Positions 44,736 to 53,133 of a DNA stretch of 64,000 bases are shown here, in pieces. Numbering within the stretch: the first letter of the stretch is position 1; each line of letters begins with the position of its first letter. The DNA is taken from positions 124,001 to 188,000 of the forward strand of contig NZ_WUAF01000006.1 in NCBI RefSeq assembly GCF_009800965.1, read 5' to 3'. The notes beneath the pieces were generated by a model. The model saw only the letters and a list, made by a program, of their open reading frames with translations, was not told the DNA's origin and ran no database searches. Made by a program: the position numbers and the translations under genes. Source of the stretch: Cognatazoarcus halotolerans (GTDB taxonomy: Bacteria > Pseudomonadota > Gammaproteobacteria > Burkholderiales > Rhodocyclaceae).

Positions 44736-45110
44736 ATGACCAAAAAGATCCTGATTGCCGACGACGAGGTGAACATCGTCATTTCACTTGAGTTCCTCAT
44801 GAAGCGGGAGGGCTTCGAAGTAGTGCTGGCGGCCGATGGTGAGGAGGCGATCACCAAGATCCGGGAGGAGAAGCCGGACCTCGTGCTTCTCGACGTGATG
44901 ATGCCGCGCAAGACCGGATTCGAAGTGTGCCAGGAGCTGCGCTCCGACCCGGCCATGCAGGATCTGAAGATACTCATGTTGACCGCCAAGGGGCGCGATA
45001 CCGAGGTTGCAAAGGGTATGGCGCTCGGTGCGGATGCCTACATGACCAAGCCATTCTCGACCCATGAGTTGGTGGAGCGCGTGAAGAGCCTGCTGGGGCT
45101 CGCAGAATGA
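44736..45110 (+). CDS. Single-domain response regulator
   Basis: A 124-residue CheY-like receiver with no output domain. It has the acidic pocket ADDE (residues 9-12), phosphoacceptor D53 (LVLLDVMMPRKTGFEV), the Thr in LMLTAKG and the Lys in MTKPFSTHEL. With no DNA-binding or enzyme domain, it probably works by protein contact, perhaps with the pseudokinase-exonuclease encoded next, whose start overlaps its stop (4 bp). The cognate kinase is most likely the preceding SSS sensor. Confidence 0.94.
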   Translation: MTKKILIADDEVNIVISLEFLMKREGFEVVLAADGEEAITKIREEKPDLVLLDVMMPRKTGFEVCQELRSDPAMQDLKILMLTAKGRDTEVAKGMALGADAYMTKPFSTHELVERVKSLLGLAE

Positions 45111-47275
45111 GTCCGAAGGCCCGATTGCCGGTTGCACTTTCGCTGTCGATCGCGTTCGTGGTCGCCATGCTCGTCAGCGCAGCCTATCTCGTCTGGCAGG
45201 ATCTGGACCAACTCGAAAAGGCTGTGGTCCAGCCGATCCTCTCGTCGCGAAGCGGCCTCATGGTGGCTGCGGTGGTGCTCGCCTGCGCTGTTGTGGTGAT
45301 GGTTGTCAAATCCTTGCACGATGGACTTTTCGCACTACCGGGCAAGCTTGCCGAAGATGCGCAGCTGATCCTGTCGACCGAACCTTCCCGACGGCTGGAG
45401 CCGGTCGGGAGCGCCGATCTCAAGGCGCTGTCGCGCACGATCAATTCCTTTGCCGACCAGCGCGATTCGCTGCGCAAGGATGTCGAGTTGCGCGTACAGG
45501 AAGCCAAGCATTCGGTCGAGGAAGAAAAAAACCGGCTGGCCGCCCTGATGTCCGAGCTCACCCAGAGCGTTGTGGTATGCAATCTCGATGGCCGGATCCT
45601 GCTTTACAACAACCGGGCGCGCCTTCAGTTCAAGGCGATGTCCGATGCGCCCCAGGTCGCGGGTGGTGGCGAACTGATCGGCCTCGGCCGATCGATCTAT
45701 ACCGTCTTCGAGCGCAACCTGATCGTGCATGCGCTCGAGAGTCTGCAGCACCGGCTGCGCAAGAGCGCGGCCCAGCCGGTGGCAAACTTCGTAACCACGA
45801 CCCGTGCCGGTCAATTGCTGCGAGCCCAGATGGCGCCCGTGCTCACCGCCCGGGAAGAGGGGGAGCGCAGCCTCACCGGCTTCATCCTGATGCTCGACAA
45901 CATCACCCGTACCTTCGAGAGTGAGACGCGGCGGGATCAGCTGCTCCACAGCATCACCGAGGGTAACCGCGCCGCGTTGGCGAACGTTCGTGCCGCGGCC
46001 GAGATGCTTGACTACGATGACCTCGAACCGGCCTTGCGATTGCGCTTCAGGAAGGTGATCAAGGACGAAGTGAATGCGATGAGCAAGCGTATCGACGAAG
46101 CGGCGACCGCATTCACCGACACGGTCAAGACGCGCTGGCCGCTCGAGGAAATGCTGGGCACGGACCTGATTGCCGCGGCGCGGCGACAGCTCGAAAGCCG
46201 GACAAAGGTGCCGGTGAAGCTAGAAGACGTCGACGAGGCCCTCTGGGTACGAGTGGATAGTTTCTCGATGTTGATGGCGGTCACCTATCTGGGCAACCGA
46301 CTTTCCGAAGAATTCGAAGTACGTGAAGTGCGGCTGCGCCTCACCGGTGCGGGCCGTATGGCCCATCTGGATCTGATCTGGTCTGGTCAGGCGATGAGCA
46401 CGGAGACCGTGATGACCTGGGAGCTGGAGCCGATGCGAATAGGCGACGAGACCAGCCCGCTCACGGTGCGCGACGTCATCGAGCGCCACGATGGCGAAAT
46501 CTGGCTCGAGCGCGAAAAGACCAAGCATCGGGCCTTTTTCCGCATTCTCATTCCGTCGGCGATGCCGCAGCAGGAGCTCGAGAACGAGGCTGAGACCTAT
46601 CTGCGCGGCGAAAGCCGACCCGAGTACTACGATTTCGATCTCTTTTCGGTGTCCGAGAAAGGTCACGCGCTGGACGATCGTCTTCTCAGCGAATTGACTT
46701 TCACCGTTTTCGATACAGAAACGACCGGCCTCAACCCCTCCGAGGGTGACGAGATCATCCAGATCGGCGCCTCGCGCATCGTCAATGGCAAGTTGCGGCG
46801 CAGCGAGTCGTTCGAGCAACTGGTTGATCCCTGCCGTCGTCTGGCGCCGGAATCCGCACAGATACACGGCATCACGGCCGAGATGTTGGTCGGACAACCC
46901 AAGATCGGCGAGGTACTGCCGGCCTTTCACGCCTTTGCGGCGGATACCGTGCTGGTGGCCCATAATGCCGCATTCGACATGCGCTTCCTGCAGCTCAAGG
47001 AGGCGGCGACCGGTCTGAAGTTCGATCAGCCGGTGCTCGATACCCTGCTGCTCTCCGCGGTGATTCATCCCAACCAGGAGTCACATCGGCTGGAGGCCAT
47101 CGCCGAGCGCATGGGGGTGCACATCATCGGCCGGCACACCGCGCTGGGCGACGCCATCGTCACCGGCGAGGTCTTCCTCAAGATCATCCCGCTGCTCGCG
47201 GAGAAGGGCATTCGTACCATGCGCGAAGCCCGCGAAGCCGCCGAAAAAACCTACTACGCCCGGATCAAATACTGA
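45107..47275 (+). CDS. Membrane PAS/pseudokinase-DEDDh exonuclease fusion protein
   Basis: A 722-residue protein combining signal and nuclease domains. Two N-terminal transmembrane helices (about 9-29 and 49-68) are followed by a HAMP-like region, a PAS domain (about 140-260), a degenerate HisKA-like region where the usual HELR is ITEGNRAALANV, a region at the HATPase position without N or G boxes, and a C-terminal DnaQ-type 3'-5' exonuclease (about 530-700). Catalytic motifs D536 (FDTETTGL), HNAAFDMRF and HTALGDAIVT are intact. Function is unknown; the exonuclease may be a regulated output. It overlaps the response-regulator gene by 4 bp. DnaQ-like proteins occur beside CrbS-type sensors, for example in Vibrio. 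Confidence 0.85.
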   Translation: MSPKARLPVALSLSIAFVVAMLVSAAYLVWQDLDQLEKAVVQPILSSRSGLMVAAVVLACAVVVMVVKSLHDGLFALPGKLAEDAQLILSTEPSRRLEPVGSADLKALSRTINSFADQRDSLRKDVELRVQEAKHSVEEEKNRLAALMSELTQSVVVCNLDGRILLYNNRARLQFKAMSDAPQVAGGGELIGLGRSIYTVFERNLIVHALESLQHRLRKSAAQPVANFVTTTRAGQLLRAQMAPVLTAREEGERSLTGFILMLDNITRTFESETRRDQLLHSITEGNRAALANVRAAAEMLDYDDLEPALRLRFRKVIKDEVNAMSKRIDEAATAFTDTVKTRWPLEEMLGTDLIAAARRQLESRTKVPVKLEDVDEALWVRVDSFSMLMAVTYLGNRLSEEFEVREVRLRLTGAGRMAHLDLIWSGQAMSTETVMTWELEPMRIGDETSPLTVRDVIERHDGEIWLEREKTKHRAFFRILIPSAMPQQELENEAETYLRGESRPEYYDFDLFSVSEKGHALDDRLLSELTFTVFDTETTGLNPSEGDEIIQIGASRIVNGKLRRSESFEQLVDPCRRLAPESAQIHGITAEMLVGQPKIGEVLPAFHAFAADTVLVAHNAAFDMRFLQLKEAATGLKFDQPVLDTLLLSAVIHPNQESHRLEAIAERMGVHIIGRHTALGDAIVTGEVFLKIIPLLAEKGIRTMREAREAAEKTYYARIKY

Positions 47276-47381
47276 TGCCAACACGTCGGGTTCCCGCACC
47301 GGCAGCGCCGGCGGGAGCCCGAATCGGGCGAAGGAGCGTGTATCCTGACGCGCTCAGCAACCCGGAGCGTGTAGTTCGCAG

Positions 47382-49418
47382 ATGAGTCCGTTCGAAAGCC
47401 GCCTGCGCCGCAATTACCTGATCTACACCGCAGGCTTCGTTTGTTTCGTGTTGCTGCTGGCGGCGGGCGAGTCCTTCGGGCTCTCGCAGCGCGTCATCGG
47501 ACACCTTTTCCTGTTTGCCACGATCGCCATCTACGCGGGCATCGGCGTCATGAGCAGGACAGCCGACGTTTCCGAATACTACGTCGCCGGCCGGCGTGTT
47601 CCGGCCGTATTCAATGGCATGGCGGTCGCGGCGGACTGGATGAGTGCGGCCTCGTTCATCGGCCTCGCCGGCACGCTCTACTACGGTGGTTTCGAGGGGC
47701 TTGCCTTCGTCACCGGCTGGACCGGGGGCTATGTGCTGGTGGGGTTGCTGCTTGCACCGTATCTGCGGAAATTCGGCCGCTACACCATCCCCGATTTTTT
47801 TGGCGCGCGTTACGAGGGAAACTTTGCCCGGACCGTGGCCGTCGGGGCAACCATCCTGACGAGTTTCGTCTACGTCGTCGCGCAGATCTACGGTGTCGGG
47901 CTCATCACTAGTCGTTTCGTCGGCGTCGAGTTCGAGGTCGGGCTGTTCGTCGGCCTTGCCGGAATTCTCGTGTGTTCCTTTCTCGGTGGCATGCGTGCCG
48001 TTACCTGGACCCAGGTGGCGCAGTACGTGATCATCATCATCGCGTACCTGGTGCCGGTGGTGATCCTTTCGTCCAAGATCACCAGTGTGCCGGTACCGCA
48101 GGCGTCCTATGGAATCGCACTGAAGCAGATCGGTGAAAAGGAGCTTGAGCTGTTCTCCGACCCAAGGGAGATCAGCGCTCGCACCCAATACGGATTCCGG
48201 GCCGAAGAGTACGCAAGAAAGATCGCCGACCTGCCGGTTTCGTTCGATGCCGAGCGAAAGGCGCTGGTCGAGGAGCTGAATGCGTTGCGGCTTGGCGGTG
48301 CCTCGGCGCGTGAAATCGCGCATGCCGAGCGCGCGCTCAGGGATGCTCCGAGGACCGAGGAGGAAGCCCGCGAAAAATGGGAACTCGCCCGCCAGGACAG
48401 TCTTCACAAGGCGATGGTGCCGAACCGGCACGCGGAGGCCTACCCTGGTGCCACGACTGAAGAGTCTGATCACGCCCGCGACAATTTCATCGCACTGGCC
48501 TTCGTGCTCATGATGGGTACCGCAGCCTTGCCCCATCTGCTGACCCGTTACTACACCACGCCCGGCGTGAGCGAGGCACGTCGATCGGTGTTCTGGTCCC
48601 TGTTCTTCATCTTCCTGCTCTATGTCACCGCACCGGCCTATGCCGTGTTTGCCAAGTGGGAGGTCTATTTCAACCTGATCGGCGCGAAGATATCGACCCT
48701 GCCGGCCTGGGTTGCCTACTGGGGCAAGGTCGGCCTGGTCAAGATCGAAGACATCAACGGCGACGGCATTCTCCAGCTCGCCGAACTCAGCCTCAACACC
48801 GACGTGATCGTGCTCGCGACCCCCGAAATCGCCGGTTTGCCCTACGTGGTTTCCGGTCTGGTTGCGGCTGGCGGACTTGCCGCCGCGCTCTCCACCGCGG
48901 ACGGACTCCTGCTGACCATCTCGAATGCGCTGTCGCACGACCTGTATTACAAGATGGTCAATCCTTACGCATCGACGCAGCGGCGCCTCGTCGTCGCCAA
49001 ATCGCAACTGTTGGTGGTTGCCATGGTCGCCGCCTGGGTCGCGTCGCTTCGCCCGGACAACATCCTCTTCATGGTCGGGCTGGCGTTCTCGATCGCGGCA
49101 TCGGCCTTCTTTCCCGCACTCGTACTCGGGATCTTCTGGAAACGCGCCAACAAATGGGGCGCCATCGCCGGGATGGTCACTGGCCTTGCGGTGACCATCT
49201 TCTACGCAGCCAGGACACACCCGTTCCTGGGGGGGTCGATGGAGAACGCCTGGTTCTCGATCAACCCGATATCCGCCGGCGCTTTCGGCGTGCCGGTCGG
49301 CTTCGTCACCATCGCACTCGTGAGCCTGCTGACGCCGCCCCCGCCAAGATCCGTCCAGGACCTCGTCGACTACATGCGCTATCCGAACATGCCAATGCCG
49401 GAGAGCGAAAACGACTGA
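47382..49418 (+). CDS. Sodium:solute symporter, acetate permease-like (VC_2705 type)
   Basis: A 678-residue inner-membrane symporter of the SSS family, most like ActP/VC_2705-type cation:acetate carriers (VSEYYVAGRRVPAVFNGMAV, ADWMSAASFIGLAGTLYYGG, GLAAALSTADGLLLTISNAL, the last being the conserved Na-site helix). It is longer than typical SSS proteins because of a hydrophilic insert at about residues 240-340 with coiled-coil-like sequence. At 457-468 a DINGDGILQLAE segment has the D-x-N-x-D-G-x5-E pattern of an EF-hand calcium loop. It follows the exonuclease gene after 106 bp and completes the sensing/uptake cassette. The substrate is inferred to be acetate or another short-chain acid. Confidence 0.9.
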   Translation: MSPFESRLRRNYLIYTAGFVCFVLLLAAGESFGLSQRVIGHLFLFATIAIYAGIGVMSRTADVSEYYVAGRRVPAVFNGMAVAADWMSAASFIGLAGTLYYGGFEGLAFVTGWTGGYVLVGLLLAPYLRKFGRYTIPDFFGARYEGNFARTVAVGATILTSFVYVVAQIYGVGLITSRFVGVEFEVGLFVGLAGILVCSFLGGMRAVTWTQVAQYVIIIIAYLVPVVILSSKITSVPVPQASYGIALKQIGEKELELFSDPREISARTQYGFRAEEYARKIADLPVSFDAERKALVEELNALRLGGASAREIAHAERALRDAPRTEEEAREKWELARQDSLHKAMVPNRHAEAYPGATTEESDHARDNFIALAFVLMMGTAALPHLLTRYYTTPGVSEARRSVFWSLFFIFLLYVTAPAYAVFAKWEVYFNLIGAKISTLPAWVAYWGKVGLVKIEDINGDGILQLAELSLNTDVIVLATPEIAGLPYVVSGLVAAGGLAAALSTADGLLLTISNALSHDLYYKMVNPYASTQRRLVVAKSQLLVVAMVAAWVASLRPDNILFMVGLAFSIAASAFFPALVLGIFWKRANKWGAIAGMVTGLAVTIFYAARTHPFLGGSMENAWFSINPISAGAFGVPVGFVTIALVSLLTPPPPRSVQDLVDYMRYPNMPMPESEND

Positions 49419-49463
49419 CGAGCCGGGGGTTTGAGCGGCACCAGGCAGGGCAGAAAGAAAGGG

Positions 49464-49491
49464 TTTCATTCCTGACCGGGTTTGCTATAAT
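49464..49491 (+). promoter_or_regulatory. Promoter of tRNA-Ser
   Basis: A perfect TATAAT (49486-49491) lies 13 bases before the tRNA's first base, with TTTCAT (49464-49469) as the -35 element and a 16-base spacer. The region is a strong candidate because the tRNA start is just after it. Confidence 0.7.
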
Positions 49492-49504
49492 CCGCGCCTC
49501 GCAT

Positions 49505-49595
49505 GGAGAGGTGGATGAGCGGTTTAAGTCGCACGCCTGGAAAGCGTGTTCAGGGTAATACCCTGACGCGGGTTCGAATCCCGCCCTCTCCGCCA
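49505..49595 (+). tRNA. tRNA-Ser (anticodon GGA)
   Basis: 91-nt class II tRNA with a long variable arm. The acceptor stem GGAGAGG pairs with CCTCTCC, discriminator G and an encoded CCA end follow. The anticodon loop CTGGAAA gives anticodon GGA (49539-49541), flanked by CACGC/GCGTG. The TTCGAATC T-loop is at 49573-49580. The 3' end serves as the attachment site of the genomic island. Confidence 0.97.
49582..49595. repeat. Left attachment-site repeat (attL), tRNA 3' end
   Basis: CGCCCTCTCCGCCA, the last 14 bases of tRNA-Ser. An identical copy occurs at 62623-62636. Together they mark the direct repeats left by site-specific integration into the tRNA. Confidence 0.85.
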
Positions 49596-49606
49596 TCGAA
49601 CACCAT

Positions 49607-49644
49607 AAAACCCGCGTGGCCATTGGCTTTGCGGGTTTTTCGTT
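49607..49644 (+). terminator. Island-supplied terminator after tRNA-Ser
   Basis: Stem AAAACCCGC/GCGGGTTTT with a 15-base loop followed by TCGTTTTT, beginning 12 bases after the tRNA CCA end. It lies in island DNA and replaces the original-looking terminator now found at 62652. Confidence 0.8.
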
Positions 49645-49652
49645 TTTGGCGA

Positions 49653-49675
49653 GTCACCATTCGAGTTACCACTCG
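49653..49675. repeat. Left copy of a 23-bp end repeat
   Basis: GTCACCATTCGAGTTACCAC followed by TCG. It matches 62471-62493 with one mismatch. Its inner CGAGT...ACTCG arms are an inverted repeat. It is a likely integrase or excisionase arm-binding site. Confidence 0.65.
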
Positions 49676-49963
49676 GCAGCGGGTAGCCCTGAGTCACCGC
49701 CTCTTGCTGGCGCAGATCACCGTCGAAGAAACAGCCCCAGCCCCATTGATAACTGCCGACATGCGCGCTCTGCGATAACCCGCGTGCAGATCGACGGGGA
49801 GAACCTGGACGCCAGCCTCACGCGCGCGCGTACAAGTCGCAATCCCATCGCCCAGGCCCGCAAGATCGCCCCAAGTGACGCGCATCAGGTGTTGGTGACT
49901 CAGCCACTACCGACAAAGAAAAACCGGTGCGCGGCCGGGTCGATTGCTGGTGCTGATCGAGGA

Positions 49964-50179
49964 TCACCCCGCATCGGTTACAGCGTAACCATCGAAGTGC
50001 AGAATCGCGGCCTCGATCACTTGGCGCTTGGTCTGGCCGGTGCGCTCGCAGATACGTTTGAGCGTTGCGTCAGCAGTCGGGGACAGCATCACTTGCAGCC
50101 GCGTGAGCAGCAGCCCGTCCGGGTCTTTCAGCGCGCGCTCGCGGTAGCGGCGTTGCTTCTCGGCGTTGGTCATGCCCAT
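49964..50179 (-). CDS. Small RHH-like DNA-binding protein
   Basis: A 71-residue protein. It has a basic N-terminal region (MTNAEKQRRYRERALKDPDG), a beta-strand-like LLLTRLQVMLSP and two helices (TADATLKRICERTGQT, KRQVIEAAILHF), matching the general pattern of ribbon-helix-helix repressors or antitoxins. GAGG lies upstream of ATG 50179. Two GGTTAC-N3-GTAACC-type palindromes lie in its upstream region and a third is in its own 3' coding sequence, strongly suggesting specific DNA binding and autoregulation. It lacks a partner toxin in the immediate neighbourhood. Exact family is not certain. Confidence 0.7.
   Translation of the reverse strand: MGMTNAEKQRRYRERALKDPDGLLLTRLQVMLSPTADATLKRICERTGQTKRQVIEAAILHFDGYAVTDAG
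49976..49990. promoter_or_regulatory. Palindromic site 3, inside the RHH gene
   Basis: GGTTACAGCGTAACC, identical to site 1 and located in the last codons of the RHH gene (encodes GYAVT on the minus strand). Perfect 6-bp arms with a 3-base centre. Confidence 0.6.
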
Positions 50180-50191
50180 GTTGTCCTCGTC

Positions 50192-50206
50192 GGTTACAGC
50201 GTAACC
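50192..50206. promoter_or_regulatory. Palindromic site 1 upstream of the RHH gene
   Basis: GGTTACAGCGTAACC with perfect 6-bp arms, 13 bases ahead of the start codon. It is a probable operator. Confidence 0.7.
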
Positions 50207-50219
50207 GTAACTCTAGAAT

Positions 50220-50234
50220 GGTTACGCTATAACC
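50220..50234. promoter_or_regulatory. Palindromic site 2 upstream of the RHH gene
   Basis: GGTTACGCTATAACC, a one-mismatch variant of the same palindrome in the RHH promoter region, 28 bp centre-to-centre from site 1. A possible minus-strand promoter (TTGCGG, 17 bp, TAGAGT) overlaps it. Confidence 0.65.
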
Positions 50235-50244
50235 GCAATCCGGA

Positions 50245-53133
50245 TCACCCAGGGACCAATACTCCCTCACCGATCGGTCCCGACGCCCCCGCGTTCCCGG
50301 CGTGATGCACCAGCACATCATCGACCTTCGAGGGCTCGCCCTTCACCACATCCCAGCACCACGTCCCGAAACCGCCCCGTGCATTCACCGCCCGCACCCA
50401 GGCGTCGAGCGCCATGCGCTTGACCCGGTTCTGGTCCGAGTCCTCGCCCTTGATCTCCAGCACCAGCCGCTTGCCGTTGGCGAGCTCGATCAGGAAGTCG
50501 GGCACGAAGCGCCGCCGGCTGCCGCGCCACAGGTAGTAGATCTGGAACCCCAGGTGGTCGTTCTTGGCGTAGGCCGCCACGTCAGCCCGCTGTTCGAGCA
50601 CATTGACCGTGTAGGCTTCCCAAGTGCTGTCCGAGACTGCGTGGCTGATCTGCGACTTGGTCGTCTCGACGCAAGGCTTTGTCGTGTACCAAGTGCGCAT
50701 GTTGCGCGTCGAGCCGATCGGGAGCTCGCTATCGAACACGGGTTCCAGCCGCTCGGCGTTCTCCTGCCGGAAATGATCGACCACATGCTGGACGATGGTG
50801 TCGATCGAGAGCGCGAACAGGATGCGCTTGCGCAGCGGCTCCTGATGGAACAGTGACGGGATGTCGAGCCGATCGGACTGGAAGAACTCTTCGACCAGTC
50901 GCACCAGTTGCTGTACGAGGTATTCGCGGCTGCCGGTGAAGCCGTGCCGCATTTCGGCAAATGCCTTGCGCGCCGCCACGAACAACACGCGCTGCAGCCG
51001 GAACTCTTCGGGCAGCTTCTCCAGGTCAATGGACACCGCCTTGCTAAGGTCGGCCGCACCGCCCAGGGCGGGAGCCATATCCGCGCTGACGTGGATCTTG
51101 GCCGGATCGAGTTTGAGCACCGACATCCTCGACCAATCGACGCGCAGGGTGGAATGCACGACCACATCGACCCGCAGCACGTTGGGCCAACTCATCTCCA
51201 GCTCGGCGCGCTCCTGGATCGCCTCGACCTGCGTGCTGTTTCGCGGCGGCGGCGGCGCATCGCCCCCAGCACCCACATCCTCGAACACCGACAGCGGAAC
51301 ACCGAACACGTTGACGTACTCGGCCTTGAACAGCATCCGCTCCTTGCCGTCCGGACACACCACGGGCTCGGTGTCGTAGGACACCCGGCGTAGGCCGCGG
51401 CCGATCACCTGCTCGCACAGAAGCTGGCTGGTGAAGGCGCGCAGGCCCATGATGTGGGTGACGTTCTTGGCATCCCAGCCCTCTGAGAGCATCGCCACCG
51501 AGATCACGTTCTGCAGATCCTGGCCCGCGCTGCCGCGTTTGCCGACGTTGTCGATGATCGCGCGCAGCAGTTCTTCCTTCTTCAGCGCCAAGAGTTCAGC
51601 CTTGCGCGTTGGCAGGATGTCGGCTGCATCGACAATCTCGCGCAGCACCGCCTCATACGCCTTGTCAGTCCCCGATGTCTCGCCCACCTCCGCTTTATCG
51701 AGCACCTTGGAATCGACGCGCAGGGTGCGACTCGGCGCGTGCAGTTCAGGCCAGTACGCATCCCCCGACCGGAAGTAGTATTCAATCCGCGCCGCGGTCT
51801 CCGTGCGGTTACACACCGACAGCATCACCGGCGGCGAAGTGTGATTGTTCGCCTGCCATGCCTTCAGCGTCTCGCGCCAGTCGGCCCCCAGCAGGGTGTA
51901 GGCTTCCTGCACGATCTGCGGCAAGGCCTCGTGCGGCTCGGCCCCCCGGCGGTTCAAGTCCTCCGCGACCTCGGGCTCGCGGTACAGGTGATAGAGCTTG
52001 CTGCGATAGGTCTGCGCATTCGGCAGCGCGTTGTCGCGGATCACCACCCGCGGCGTCTTCACCAAGCCGGCCTCGATCGCGTCGTACAGGCCGAAGTCCG
52101 AGATCACCCACTCGAACAGCGCCGCCTCGGTGCTGGTCTTGCCTGTCGGTGCGAACGGCGTCGCCGACAGGTCGAAACAGCGGCTGATGCGGCGCATCTT
52201 GTGAATGCGGTCCAGGCCCTCGACCCAGCGCGTGGCCTCTTCCAGGTCGATACCGAGCGCCTCCGCTTCCTTCTTGCTGACCTTGCTCTCGGCCGGCTTG
52301 CGGTAGGCGTGGTGGGCCTCGTCGTTGATGACGATGATGTCCTTGTAGCCAGCGAGCTTGCCGAGCACCCGGCGCACATAGGCTTCATCGCTCTCCGCGC
52401 CCTTCTTCACCACCGAGCGGTCCTGCTCCTTCAACGGCATCAGGTTGTGCCAGTTCTCGATCAGGATCTCGAGCTGGTTCAGCTTCTGCCGCAGCGCTTC
52501 GTTCGGGCACAGCGCGAAGGCGTCGTAGTAGTTCTCTGGATGCCCTGGCAGCAGCACCTGCAGCCGCTCCTTGACTGTCAGGCCCGGCGCGACGATGAAG
52601 ACAGCCCGTGCAAAATCCTTCGTGCGCTTCGGGTAGGTCAACGCGTTGAGCACCTGCCACGTGATGATCATCGCCATCACCGTGGTCTTGCCGCTGCCGG
52701 TCGCCATCTTGTTGCAGACGCGCTCCCACGCGCCGCCATCGCCGGGAATGGCGATGCCCTGCTTGTAGTCGGCCGGTGCCTCGACGTGCCAGATCAGCGT
52801 CTCGATGGCTTCGAGCTGGCAGAAGTAGAACGCGTACTGGCGGCTGATCTCGTCGTCCTGCCAGTGCGCGAGCAACTGCCGCGTCACCGACGTCACGCCC
52901 GGGTAGCCGGCCCCCCGCCACGCATCAACGCGCTCCCGGATGCGGTTGACGAGGTCGAGCTCGACGCTGCGGATCGTGTTGTTGCGCGTGTCGAAGATCT
53001 CGTAGCCCGCGGGGCGTCGGCCATCGACCAGTTCGAGCTTGCTGTCGCTCTTGCGCCGCCAGTGGTGTGTCGGGGCCTCGAACGGCGAGCTGATGATCAG
53101 GGACCGCGGCGTGCTCATGGTCTCGCCCATCAC
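50245..53133 (-). CDS. Restriction helicase-nuclease (type III Res-like)
   Basis: A 962-residue ATP-dependent restriction subunit, similar to the BPTD_3080-type restriction endonucleases. The N-terminal half is a superfamily 2 helicase with Walker A ATGSGKTTVMAM, Walker B INDEAHHAYR, motif III LSATPFAPTG and motif VI region QVIGRGLRRVS. The C terminus carries a PD-(D/E)xK nuclease, with PDFLIELANG followed by LVLEIKGE at about residues 895-915. It starts at ATG 53133, overlapping the methyltransferase stop by 4 bp (ATGA). Both catalytic modules appear intact. Confidence 0.9.
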   Translation of the reverse strand: MMGETMSTPRSLIISSPFEAPTHHWRRKSDSKLELVDGRRPAGYEIFDTRNNTIRSVELDLVNRIRERVDAWRGAGYPGVTSVTRQLLAHWQDDEISRQYAFYFCQLEAIETLIWHVEAPADYKQGIAIPGDGGAWERVCNKMATGSGKTTVMAMIITWQVLNALTYPKRTKDFARAVFIVAPGLTVKERLQVLLPGHPENYYDAFALCPNEALRQKLNQLEILIENWHNLMPLKEQDRSVVKKGAESDEAYVRRVLGKLAGYKDIIVINDEAHHAYRKPAESKVSKKEAEALGIDLEEATRWVEGLDRIHKMRRISRCFDLSATPFAPTGKTSTEAALFEWVISDFGLYDAIEAGLVKTPRVVIRDNALPNAQTYRSKLYHLYREPEVAEDLNRRGAEPHEALPQIVQEAYTLLGADWRETLKAWQANNHTSPPVMLSVCNRTETAARIEYYFRSGDAYWPELHAPSRTLRVDSKVLDKAEVGETSGTDKAYEAVLREIVDAADILPTRKAELLALKKEELLRAIIDNVGKRGSAGQDLQNVISVAMLSEGWDAKNVTHIMGLRAFTSQLLCEQVIGRGLRRVSYDTEPVVCPDGKERMLFKAEYVNVFGVPLSVFEDVGAGGDAPPPPRNSTQVEAIQERAELEMSWPNVLRVDVVVHSTLRVDWSRMSVLKLDPAKIHVSADMAPALGGAADLSKAVSIDLEKLPEEFRLQRVLFVAARKAFAEMRHGFTGSREYLVQQLVRLVEEFFQSDRLDIPSLFHQEPLRKRILFALSIDTIVQHVVDHFRQENAERLEPVFDSELPIGSTRNMRTWYTTKPCVETTKSQISHAVSDSTWEAYTVNVLEQRADVAAYAKNDHLGFQIYYLWRGSRRRFVPDFLIELANGKRLVLEIKGEDSDQNRVKRMALDAWVRAVNARGGFGTWCWDVVKGEPSKVDDVLVHHAGNAGASGPIGEGVLVPG

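Larger units (their letters stand above)
49596..49963. other. Left end of island without convincing gene
   Basis: 368 bases that hold the substitute tRNA terminator (49607-49644), the left copy of the 23-bp repeat and a GAGTCACC motif repeated at 49651 and 49694. A minus-strand 63-codon frame (49694-49885) has no ribosome-binding site or recognised product. The region is probably the left integrase-binding arm. Confidence 0.5.

Noticed and set aside
49694-49885. 63-codon minus-strand frame in the island's left end
   Set aside because: No ribosome-binding site and no recognisable product; it covers likely integrase-binding repeats.
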